Origin: Nectonema munidae
Lineage: Eukaryota; Nematomorpha; Nectonematoida; Nectonematidae
Assembly (NCBI GenBank): GCA_030549495.1
Contig: JAUIRK010000087.1
Span: forward strand, 1-64,000
Reading direction: 5' to 3'
Length of the DNA stretch: 64,000 bases
In this document: in pieces, positions 55,001 through 64,000 of the stretch
Position numbering within the stretch: the first letter of the stretch is position 1
Layout of the letters: each line of letters opens with the position of its first letter
Translations under genes and position numbers: made by a program
Notes under the pieces: model-generated
The model's input: only the letters and a program-made list of their open reading frames with translations
The model's database searches: none
Told to the model about the DNA's origin: nothing

Positions 55001-56580
55001 AAAGAAGATTGCTATCAAAAATATTAAACCAAAATTTTATTATGTTTAATTTTTCATAGAAGTCTAATTTACTATTTTCTGTATTACACTACATGTAGTC
55101 AGTATATAAAAAATATATAAAATTTATGAGCGAAGTTGTGTGTGAAATTGTATTGCTTGTTTTCGTTTTTTATAAAATTAAGTTTTGTTTACTCTAAAGA
55201 AAATAATGGTAGACCATCAATGAAAAGATTGCAATTTTAAAAAAAACAAACCTATTAGATTATTTTAATAATCTATTGCAACTAATTTTTAAATCACATG
55301 GATCTGAGTAGGTGATTTCAAATAAGATTTCTCTTGTCTATTCACCGTTTCATACATTGGTTTTTGAAAATTAATCGTCGGATTTTCTTTTTGAATAAAT
55401 TTTCATCTAACTTAAATCCAGCCATCTTTATTTCTTCGGTCATTAATGACCCATTATGCCTGAAGGGATTCATTAACCTTCTGGTATTCGAGGCTCTGTG
55501 AAGTTGAATTGATATTTGTATTCATGATTATCTTTGTGTTTATCCCTTTATCAGCGGTCTGCCATATTTATTCATGATTATCCTTTAAAGTATTTAATAA
55601 ATTCTTCAATTAAATTTTGATAGGACCATAAGTGCATACATATCTTAATTATTTTAGTGTATAAGTAGATTCTCTAACCTTTTGAGGATCAGAATTTTAA
55701 AAACGAATGCTTTTTTTAATTAAATTTTATATATTTAAAGCTTGATTTTAATATTACAGGCGCACATTGTTACATTTTTATTCAGATACATAAGGTATCT
55801 TTGGCCTTAAAACAAAAAATTTATTAAATGTGGCCTTTGTAAACAAAAAGGTTGCCTACCTTTTTTATTGGTAAAATTTATATTCGTGACTTATCCAAAA
55901 ATTACTAGCTGAACCTTTTGATACAATTTTCATGGTAGTTTGACTGAGTCAACATTTTACAAGAAAAGTTTGTTATTTGTAGATAACTTTCAACTTAGTG
56001 CTTATATTAATTTGTTGTCATATAGAGTTTTGAACGTATTACACTTATGTATATAATTTTAATAATAAATATTGTTACTTGGTAGCAAATGTCAATCAAA
56101 GTTTTAATTAATGAAAAAATTCTTCAAATTATAAATAATTTTGTTGTAGACGCCTGAAAATTTTCTTCAAAAATATTATTCAAATTTTAAATAAAATATT
56201 ATTTTTTACTGAATAATAGGACTCAGTTTTCCCAATTAGGCTGTAAGAATATGTGTAAGTTTCAATCAAAATTGGGATTTTTCTAAAAAAGCAAAGTTTG
56301 TCATGCTTTTGATTATAATCATTATTGGTTGGTTTTATAATTAAATGAATATTTTTATTTTAGCCCCTCGACCCATCACTGAGTAATCATAAATAGATTG
56401 TCACGAATTGGGTTATGTTTAATTCTTGTTTTTGCTATTTAGATTACTAAAAACATTTTTCAAAAAATAGAATGAATTTCTTTGATAGATTTTTTATTCT
56501 TAAACATCATTTAAACTTCAATCTCATCACTTTACAAAGATTTGCAACGATTTCATATTAAAGTCCTACTTATACATAGT
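55001..56580. other. EXT1 upstream region, non-coding
   Basis: AT-rich with no recognised gene. A repeated ATTTATTCATGATTATC-like phrase occurs near 55522 and 55568. Confidence 0.4.
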
Positions 56581-56584
56581 CTCT

Positions 56585-56599
56585 ATCTTTAAGTTTAGC
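56585..56599 (+). promoter_or_regulatory. Acceptor-like site at EXT1 start
   Basis: TATCTTTAAGTTTAG ends one base before the EXT1 ATG, preceded by CTCT-rich sequence. It is compatible with a trans-splice site or the end of a 5' UTR intron. Confidence 0.3.
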
Positions 56600-57885
56600 A
56601 TGAAACTAACACAGCGATATGTGGTTTTAGCAATTCTTTCTTGTTCTTCTATTTTGATTGGTATTTTGTATTACATTAATGTTTTTAAAAAAGATATCCA
56701 AATTCCCTTGCAAAACTTCATAGATCAGAGTGAATTATATAACTTCCAAGAAAATGAGTTCTATGAAGGGGATTTCGATGAAGAGCTTGATCACCTTAAT
56801 CAAACAAGAAAGCCTTCTATGCATTCCTGTTTTTATTCCTCGATGTGTGACGAAAGTTTTGAGCATTATACATATCCACTAGCATCATCTAGTTCGCAGT
56901 TTTTCTCAAAAATCCTCAGTTACTTAAATCAGTCCTCATCCAAGTTTCCAATGAGAGCATGCGTTTTTTTTCCTTCAGTTGATACTTTAGACCGAGATTC
57001 TCTTAGTGAATACATATTTCCCGATGCTAATGATGTTCTGCAGATTCAGTTTAAATCACTTTTCCCTTATATGTCGCTTGGTGTGAACCACATTATTTTT
57101 AATCTCTTCTCAGGAACTTGGCCCCTCTATTCTCAAGATTTGGATCTCAAGGGAGAATGCTTTATACGTGCCAGAACTAATGCTATTCGCCAGAAATTCG
57201 ACATTGCTATACCTTTAATGACATCAACGGACACAAAATCTTTTCCAGGTAATGGCGTGTATGCCAAGAGACGCTTTCTTTTCGTGTTTAAAGGCAAACG
57301 CTATGTGTATGGCCAGGGCTCATTTTCTCGCAATGCTGTACATCACCTACACAACAACAAAACTTCCTTTATAGCTACAAGTTGTCAGCATGGAAAATCT
57401 TGGGTATTGTTTAAAGATGAACGCTGTAGTCTTGATGACAAGTTATATCAAAAGTATGTTACATTTGTCTTTACACTGAGTACCATGTAGGTAAATTTAT
57501 TTTTAGCTATTCTTATCAATACCTCATATCTAATAGCGACTTTTGCTTAGTACCACGTGGAAGAAGACTCTCAACGTATAGGTTTTTAGAAGTGATGAGG
57601 GTGGGTTGCATTCCAGTCGTATTGAGTAATGAATGGGAACTGCCATTTTCAGAAGTGATTGATTGGAGTCGAGCTGTTATTCGCGTCGATGAAAGGATGC
57701 TATTCCAGGTATATTTCAACTCAAGCTCTAAAAAGTTTTTTCATTTGCTTTTATTTTTATTTAAGACCTATGATATACTTTCTTCACTTTCAGAACAACG
57801 AATTTGGGAAATGAGAATCTACTGTTTATCCTTTTATTCGCAATACTTTTCCTCCATTAAAAACATTATTGATACCGTGATTCAA
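56600..57885 (+). CDS. EXT1: Exostosin-1, N-terminal (GT47) half, three exons
   Basis: Heparan sulfate co-polymerase, a type II Golgi membrane protein working with EXT2. Exons: 56600-57453, 57507-57708, 57766-57885; introns of 53 and 57 bp with GTATGT...TTTTAG and GTATAT...TTTAAG. Joined length is 392 codons. Seen: cytosolic tail, membrane anchor (about 8-28), CDESFEHYTYP, SVDTLDRDSLSEYIFP, NHIIFNLFSGTWP, FDIAIPL, RFLFVFKGKRYVYGQGSFSR, then across intron 1 SDFCLVPRGRRLSTYRFLE, PVVLSNEWELPFSEVIDW, and across intron 2 YSQYFSSIKNIIDTVIQ. This matches EXT1 to roughly residue 420-430 of the usual ~745. Exon 3 ends at a GTTAGT donor in frame 0. Reading through it would add 12 residues and stop. No GT64 domain is visible in the remaining 6 kb. 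Confidence 0.92.
57454..57506 (+). other. EXT1 intron 1
   Basis: 53-bp intron, GTATGT donor and TTTTTAG acceptor. Removing it restores the EXT1 frame between LDDKLYQ and YSYQYLISNSDFC. Confidence 0.85.
57709..57765 (+). other. EXT1 intron 2
   Basis: 57-bp intron, GTATAT donor and ATTTAAG acceptor. It happens to be open in frame, but alignment to EXT1 places TYDILSSLSEQRIWEMR directly after DERMLFQ. Confidence 0.75.
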
Positions 57886-60800
57886 GTTAGTCATTATTTT
57901 TTTTTAAAAAAACGTTATTTTTGATAACCATATCCATGTCAAATTTAGCTTATTTTAATGTTTTTATGGGTGATAAAGAAATTTTTTTTATTATCAATAA
58001 TGATATTAGACTTTACATGTTTAGCTCATTCTCCAGCATAAAATGGAAGGGATGACCAAGTTCACAATTTTTTCAGACAATTTTTGCTATTTTGAAATTG
58101 TTAAAAATTATTTTAACTGTCAAAACTTGATGAATTATATTACTTCTTTACATAAATTATTTTTAAAAATACTTTTTCAAACTTAACAAAATATTTTTTC
58201 TATTAAAATTTGGATTCTTAAAAAATGAAAAAAAAATATATGAAAAAACAAGAGTCACAAAGCGAGATTGGAAATTGTTTAATTTTTCGATTTCTTATTT
58301 CTAAATAATAAAAAGGAGAATTTCTTAGAATAAAGTATAAAAGATGCTAAAAAATTTTAAAATAAAAAGTTCTTAACAATAAAATTCTATCTTTTATGGT
58401 AATCTCAAATTAACTTTCAAAAAATGCAGACTATTCCACTCAAATATTTGAAGATTATTATTCAAAAGTTATAAATGAAAATTCAAAGTAATCTTTTAAC
58501 GATTAGTTAATAACATAAGTCGACCTCAAGTATAAGATGATGTTAAATTTAGAGCTAAATATTTAGAAATTTCCTTAATAATTGAGTTATAGCTCAAAAA
58601 TAAAGCTCTTCACAACCAATTTTCATTACGTGTTTGATCGTTAATTGTCAAAGACATAATTAGGGAAAAAACACACACCCTGGTTGTCTCATTTACTTTA
58701 TTTTGCACACAGACATTAACAACGATTTGTTTATTCAAACAAAGTTACATAAATAAAATATTGAAGTTTTGGCTTTATATTTGCACAATCAGCAAAGACA
58801 CACGATAGCACTATGGAATGTTTGCCCAGTTCTTTCCCCTCGGGTGTCAAGAATTTCATTCATTCAGTGTTTAATCACGTGGTGGTGGAGCTGAATGTGG
58901 TAGAAAATATTTTCACGTGAATACCCATCGTGATGCATCGTGAATCTCTAATGCTCGGACATCTGGTCATACTTTTCCTATAATTTTGCTCGGTGACATT
59001 TTTTATGAATGCAAATATAACAAAAAACTATTTTGACTTAAAAAGTGCATGCTTAAAATAAATTTCTATATAAATGATAAAAATGGAAAAATTTCACCCC
59101 ACCCAATCATTTCAACAGTGTCTACCCTAAGTATTATGAATATTGGGCTGCTACCTTAACACTACTACATGCTTCCAATTAATTCTTCTCCGCAACGAAC
59201 CTTCATGCAACGCCCTTAATAGATAACTTAAAGGAACACCTGATGATGACTTGAAAAGCGCTATTAGATTGCTTTTAGTAGTATATAAGCACCTTCACTT
59301 TTTACTATCATTATTTTATTTGTCGTAATGGCTATAGCCTAATAAAGGTTCCCTCTCTTGTCTTTTCTTTAGTATTCGGTGCTCGAAAATGTATTCCATA
59401 AATATTGTATTGCTTGCGAAAAATATCGAATATTGAGGAAAATTTTTAATTAATTTATATCAGTATTCGTATATTCTTTGAAACCTAAGATTTTTCTTAC
59501 TGCGTTTAACAGAATTGCTAGCCCGGGCAATAACCTGAAAGAATAAATTAAGATTAGAAAACCTTTTGTATCACAAGTAAATATTAATGTTTTGAGTCTT
59601 AGAATTTTGAAACTAAAGAAACTGGTTAAACTTTTGAGGAATGTGGTTTTGTTATCTACGACCTTTGGGTTCGCGTGCAGCATGTTATCATTCTTCCTCA
59701 ACGTTTGACACAAATGATCCAAATTTCACTCTACAGCTGATTTTGACAATTTTTTCTTCACTTTGCATAATAGATGACAAGCGCTTAACCCATTTCTAAA
59801 ATGTGTACAGTTTTGGAAATCTATTGTCGGTTAGGATTAGTGTAGAATTCGTATTGGAGTTAGTGTTTGGGTTGATGTTAGGTTTAGTTATTGTTAGTTG
59901 ACTTTTGGCATTCTCGAAACACTCTTCTCTTTGTGTTAATACACGTCTGACACAATAAAACATCAAAACACATACGAATACATACATACATATTGACGTA
60001 TAGTGATATACTTAAATCTCAAAAATAGCGCTATACCCCCAAATTGTGCCTTATTTTCTTTTATTTTTAAGATTGTAAAAAATAGAATATCATATAAAGA
60101 AAGAAAGAGTAAATTCTATTGGAATCAAGCGTTCGTCTTTCACAAGTATATATATCCTGAATACTCGACGTTTCCTTCTGACTTTCCTTTCTTCCTTTCT
60201 CCAAACCATGGTAGATATCATGGCTTCTTTCTTATTATGCTTATACTATTTCATTTTTAAAAGATTTCCAGGATAAAATAACCGCGATTGTCTTCATAAC
60301 TAAAGAATTTTTACCGTTATCTGTCAAAAATTCATCGCTATCACACACGCTGCATTCCTTGTCTACTTGTTCTACTATCTCTAACGTACTTGTTAAAAAT
60401 TGATTTATTTCTATATCAATTCTTTCTCTTTTCGACCCGGGAAAAGTTCGTAATATAATTCCTGAGGGTATGCTGTCATGTCATTTGATTGTTAAATTCT
60501 ACCATGCTCTTTCTAGTCCGCTTATCCGGTTTTATCACGAATATTGAAACTCAATAATAGGTGTGTTTAGGCATTTTTTTGTATTAAGAAAAAATGTTAA
60601 GTATTTTATCAAATTGTAATTTAAATAGCTCATTTGCCTTAACTTAGTAATAATAATATTTTTTACAAGAGGGATAATGTTCAAAAATGAATTTAAAATG
60701 GACTTATATATTATTCTTGCAATTTGAAATATTATAAAGATTTGAATAATTCTAGTCTTCTTACGTCTCCTTATTTTAGTAGTCATGGTCTCATAATTTC

Positions 60801-60890
60801 TAGTTGTTATCTTCGAACACCTATAATTTTATTCCTCACAACCAATTACTTTATAAAATATTAATCTTCCATGAATTATAGTCTGCATCA
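57886..60890. other. Possible EXT1 intron 3, non-coding
   Basis: No exon of EXT1 or other gene could be recognised. Short frames (59450-59722, 60003-60260, 60535-60786) have no family resemblance. An LTR- or poly(A)-like patch with CCTAATAAAGG is near 59340. Confidence 0.4.
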
Positions 60891-60940
60891 GGGCCCTAGC
60901 CAGAAATTTGAAGTTGGGGGGGGGGGGGGGGGGCTGAATA
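60891..60940. mobile_element. Single arm of a hAT-type MITE with 18-G run
   Basis: CAGGGCCCTAGCCAGAAATTTG leads into 18 consecutive G (60916-60933), as in the MITE at 31187-31351. No second end or target duplication was found. Confidence 0.4.
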
Positions 60941-61254
60941 TTTTGATTTAAAATTGGGCAATTTAATGCTTTTAAAAATAAGTAATGAATAAATAAAACA
61001 ATTATTTATAGAAAAAAAACTTATCTCATTTTGGAAAAACTACATGCTTTCTCAAAAGGGTTGAATTCTTCTTGTTTTGTTAGAAAATTTCTTGACCAAT
61101 TCATCAGTATCAATATTTTTTGTATATGAATCTAAATATGATAGCAGAATCAAGTTTTTTTCTCTCGTGCTTCATAGAAGTTAAATTTTAAAAAAGTATA
61201 TCATGAGTATTTGAGTATTTTAAAGTAACTGTGCATAAGTGTTAATAGGAATTA

Positions 61255-61520
61255 AAATTTTAAGGACTTTGAACAGGAGATTCAAAACAAATATGAACTG
61301 TTTTCACCTCTAAATATTGTGGATGCACCAACATTAAATATATTTAAAAATAGATTAGACTTCCATTGTAGTCATCTCAAGTTTTTACACTTGTGATATT
61401 TCGTCTTATGAAAACTCAAATATCTCATTATTTGAAGTTATTATTTTTAGATGCAATTTTCATAGGTTTGAACAACCATCTTTTTGCTTAAATAAAATAT
61501 GTTATGTTATGTTATGAACT
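61255..61520 (+). mobile_element. LINE 3' end, third type
   Basis: The plus strand encodes LFSPLNIVDAPTLNIFKNRL, the NAP-x-N-x-FKNRLD motif found at the C-terminus of many LINE ORF2 proteins. Then comes a stop, a short 3' UTR and a (TTATG)n tail at about 61498-61515. It is 5'-truncated. Confidence 0.65.
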
Positions 61521-61890
61521 GTTTTTTCTGTATTTGCATCGAGAGACTTTGAGCTTTGATACTGAGTTCGTGATCATTATCGGATAAAGAACATTCTTCA
61601 AAAAGATATTATTAGTTTTTGACAATAGAGTTGATGGAATCAAAATGTCCTGTCCATCTTTGATCCATAATCCTTTGAATTTTCCCTCCATCATATATTT
61701 TCTCAACATTAGGCTTTCTGATAAAATTGTAAATGAGCTTACACAGAGTAGTGCATCTTGAAACTTCATCTACAGATTTCAAAGCATTAATCACAACAAA
61801 ATGAACCCGGTGATTCAGGCAATGTAAAAAAGGAAGAAAATAATTGGAAGTCGAGGTAACTATAGAATTCAAAGCATTAATCACAACAAG
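61512..61890 (-). pseudogene. hAT transposase fragment (ZMYM1/DUF4371-like)
   Basis: On the minus strand: MINALNSIVTSTSNYFLPFL, RCTTLCKLIYNFIRKPNVEK and MDQRWTGHFDSINSIVKN. This is the helical insertion and T-R-W-type block of ZMYM1-like hAT transposases. Two overlapping frames indicate a shift. Only about 120 residues remain. Confidence 0.6.
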
Positions 61891-62581
61891 AAAGTTTTGT
61901 GTTCACTGTTCATTAAGAGAGATTTGAGTATAGCATTTTAACGAAGTTTTATTAAATGCTCTTTTAAATGTTCATTATTCAGAGATGTTTATTAAATAGA
62001 GGTGTTCATTATCAGAGGTTTTACGGTCATTTGACATATACTAAATGGGCAAGAACGTTATTGTGTTACTTTTTCGTAAATCTAAAATTATTGCGCTTTT
62101 AAAAAGAGATGGAAAAAATGTCTTTTGTGAAGTAAAAATTACTTTATTTTATTAATTTAGAATTTTTACAGGTAACTTTTGCCGGAGCCAACAAAATTAA
62201 TTAGTTTTAATTTTAAAAAATATATTTTACAAAAAGACATTATAGTGATTGATAACAAAATGGTTAAAAATCTTATCTGAACTTTTATACCACTCTTTTC
62301 ACTGGAAATTTGTTTTTGAGATGATTTATTTTTGCTCAAATTTATGTGATAAAGTTGGCTACTCTCAAACTTAGGCATGTGGAAAATAATGTGATATTTT
62401 TATTCAAACTTGATGAGGTAACGTTGAACACTCTATACTCTAAAATTGAAAGCACGAATTAAAAATTTAGTTAATTCGGAATTTAGACATTAATCGTTTT
62501 GTTCACTTTTCTATATTTACTGCTTTTCAATTTTCAGATATTTTTTCACCCTTAAAAATAAGGCACACGTCCTCACCTTAA
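61891..62581. other. Non-coding AT-rich stretch
   Basis: No gene or repeat recognised. Confidence 0.4.
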
Positions 62582-62700
62582 CCCGTTAACGCCCAATGTC
62601 GACTTTACAAAAATAAAATCGTCTGTGTTTATCAATGTTCTTTAATTCAAATCTTCTGCTTTACATTAGATATCGTCTGATTATTCTGGTCGTTAACGGG
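62582..62700. mobile_element. TTAA-type MITE, copy 2
   Basis: 119 bp with ends CCCGTTAACG and its complement. TTAA lies on the left (62578-62581) and TTAT on the right. It shares ATCGTCTG motifs with copy 3. Confidence 0.75.
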
Positions 62701-62810
62701 TTATTAATAACAACTATGCATTCACTAATCGATTGAGTATTCTCATATTGTTACCGAATTAACTTTAATATTATAAATTATGTTTTTATAGATTTTTTTA
62801 GTTATTACTT

Positions 62811-63470
62811 CTTCATTGATGGATAACAATGAACAACATATTCACGACTGGAGTAAAGTTTTACAACAAGCATATTCAACTGAGATTTCTATTATAACTA
62901 AAGATGACAATGTAAGAAATTTTTCTTAATTTCTCTCATTTTTTGAAAAATCTTACACATATTCCTCTAATATTTCTTTATGATGATAAATTTAAAATTT
63001 ATCAAAAAATTTATTTTTCATATAACATCTTTCTCATTAAATACTTTTTCTCGTTCATTAAAAAACTTTTTTTATCTTTTAAAATATATTGTTAATAATT
63101 CATATTTTTTTCGCCTGCTGATAATATTTTGTTATTTTTAACTCCTCATTTCAAATTATGTATGTGTAAAAATAAAAGAAAAGTTTTTACTAGCGAAAGA
63201 AAGATACTACTAGTTCAGAAAGTTATTAATTATGGCTCTACTCTGAAAGAAGCTTGCCAAATGCTGCAAATTAACCCATTAAGTCTCAATGTTCCCATTT
63301 GGGAACATAAGTAATTTCATCTTCGTCTGCTTTTTTCAATGACTTTAAATATAAATCGTCTGCGTTTTTTTAAATATCGTCTGATTTCTATGGTACTTAA
63401 TGGGTTAATGATTCAAATGCGAAAATAATTTTAAGAAGTTGTCAAAATTTTGGAGATGCTAAAAAAAAAA
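62811..63470 (+). other. Possible two-exon helix-turn-helix protein, interrupted by a MITE
   Basis: A candidate first exon starts at the ATG near 62820 (MDNNEQHIHDWSKVLQQAYS) and ends at a GTAAGA donor near 62911. A second piece at about 63165-63274 reads KRKVFTSERKILLVQKVINY and GSTLKEACQMLQIN, a helix-turn-helix of the Tc1/IS630 or Pipsqueak kind. A 130-bp TTAA MITE interrupts it. Beyond the MITE the frame continues with DSNAKIILRSCQNFGDAKKK. The acceptor is unclear. It may be a small host gene or a transposase N-terminus. Confidence 0.35.
63275..63404. mobile_element. TTAA-flanked MITE, copy 3
   Basis: 130 bp, TTAA at 63271-63274 and 63405-63408. Ends are CCCATTAAGTCTCAATG and the complement CCCATTAAGTACC. 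Internal ATCGTCTG motifs are shared with copy 2. Inserted in the helix-turn-helix reading frame. Confidence 0.85.
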
Positions 63471-63640
63471 AAAGAGGAGAAAAAAATAGTAAGAAGGAAA
63501 AAATAATTTTTATTGAAAAATTTTTTGTTTTTTTTTTTCAAATAAAAATAAAAAAAAAATTTTTTAAAATTTTTATAATTTTTTTTTTTAAAAAAAAAAA
63601 AGAGAGGGGGAAAATTTTGGGTTTAAAAAAAATTTTAAAG
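63455..63640. repeat. Homopolymer-rich low-complexity stretch
   Basis: Long A and T runs of 7-13 bases with odd G-rich patches (GAGAGGGGG, TTTTGGGTTT). Sequence of this kind is often unreliable in draft long-read assemblies. Confidence 0.6.
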
Positions 63641-64000
63641 AAAGCAAGTCTCACTTTGAAGAAGAAGATTTATTTTAACTAAAACACACTTTTAGCACAA
63701 TGAGCTGAGTACAATATGAATTATAAATCAATACATGTATTATAGTGAATTTCAAAAGGCCCATATGAGCCGCTTCCATGAAAAAAACACTAATAATGTT
63801 AATAAAAAAAGAAAAAAAATATATATATTTATAGAGTTAACATTGTGTAACAAACAGAAAATAAAAAAACACACATGAAAAATAAAAAAAATTTCACTTA
63901 CGAAAAATCCAAAATGTTAATAAAAGCACAAGAAATAGTTAAAAAGTGAAAAAATTTTTTTTAACAGAAACCTTACACGAGTAGCAATTATTGATAGTAC
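63641..64000. other. Non-coding AT-rich end of window
   Basis: No gene or repeat recognised. Confidence 0.4.

Noticed and set aside
1-64000. CRISPR arrays, operons, riboswitches or bacterial promoters
   Set aside because: Introns, animal genes and eukaryotic transposons show nuclear animal DNA; no regularly spaced repeat array of CRISPR type exists.

Overview
The window is 64 kb of AT-rich animal nuclear DNA from an invertebrate I cannot place further. Five host-like genes sit among mobile-element remains. Evidence for an animal: a CASD1-family membrane protein, cytosolic ribose-5-phosphate isomerase, GMPPA and EXT1, plus a typical invertebrate repeat load (ZBED-type and ZMYM-type hAT, piggyBac, Tigger/CENPB-like, FLYWCH-MULE, Tc1/mariner, RNase H-bearing and RTE-like LINEs, a gypsy element, tRNA-derived SINEs, many MITEs). 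Host genes are intron-poor: CASD1-like, RPIA and GMPPA each read as a single exon, and the two visible EXT1 introns are 53 and 57 bp.

Layout. 1-1.8 kb: LINE (ORF1 and endonuclease, minus strand) running off the left edge. 2.2-9.5 kb: MITEs, a 42-bp minisatellite, a SINE, fold-back repeats, hAT and Tc1/mariner fragments and a LINE 3' end. 9.78-12.22 kb: CASD1-like gene. 13.3-14.3 kb: hAT-type element. 15.2-16.2 kb: unidentified degraded coding-like DNA. 17.07-17.82 kb: RPIA (minus). 19.88-21.13 kb: GMPPA (minus), bracketed by two copies of an ~90-nt repeat. 23.5-24.7 kb: broken FLYWCH-MULE transposase. 29.2-38.5 kb: nested DNA transposons, with piggyBac inside a ZBED-type hAT that is itself inside a Tigger-like element. 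38.9-41.1 kb: second Tigger-like relic and a LINE 3' end. 41.26-42.88 kb: intact OTU-fold (vertnin-like) gene. 44.0-45.1 kb: unusually GC-rich island of unknown origin. 46.4-52.9 kb: fold-back repeats interrupted by a young Ty3/gypsy element with near-identical LTRs and an exact 5-bp target duplication. 53.1-55.0 kb: LINE with RT and RNase H. 56.6-57.9 kb: first half of EXT1. 58-64 kb: mostly non-coding, with LINE, hAT and MITE pieces and a small helix-turn-helix reading frame interrupted by a MITE.

The host genes share a loose theme. RPIA belongs to the pentose phosphate pathway. GMPPA (GDP-mannose supply), EXT1 (heparan sulfate polymerisation) and CASD1 (sialic acid O-acetylation in the Golgi) are sugar and glycan genes. 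They are not an operon and I infer no joint regulation.

The most striking observation is the CASD1-like protein. It keeps its whole multi-membrane architecture, but all three residues aligned with the Ser-Asp-His catalytic triad are replaced, so it looks like an intact pseudoenzyme. Next come an apparent self-priming arrangement in the gypsy element, an OTU-like protein lacking its catalytic cysteine, the direct repeats around GMPPA, and splice-acceptor-like sequences just before the start codons of all five host genes.
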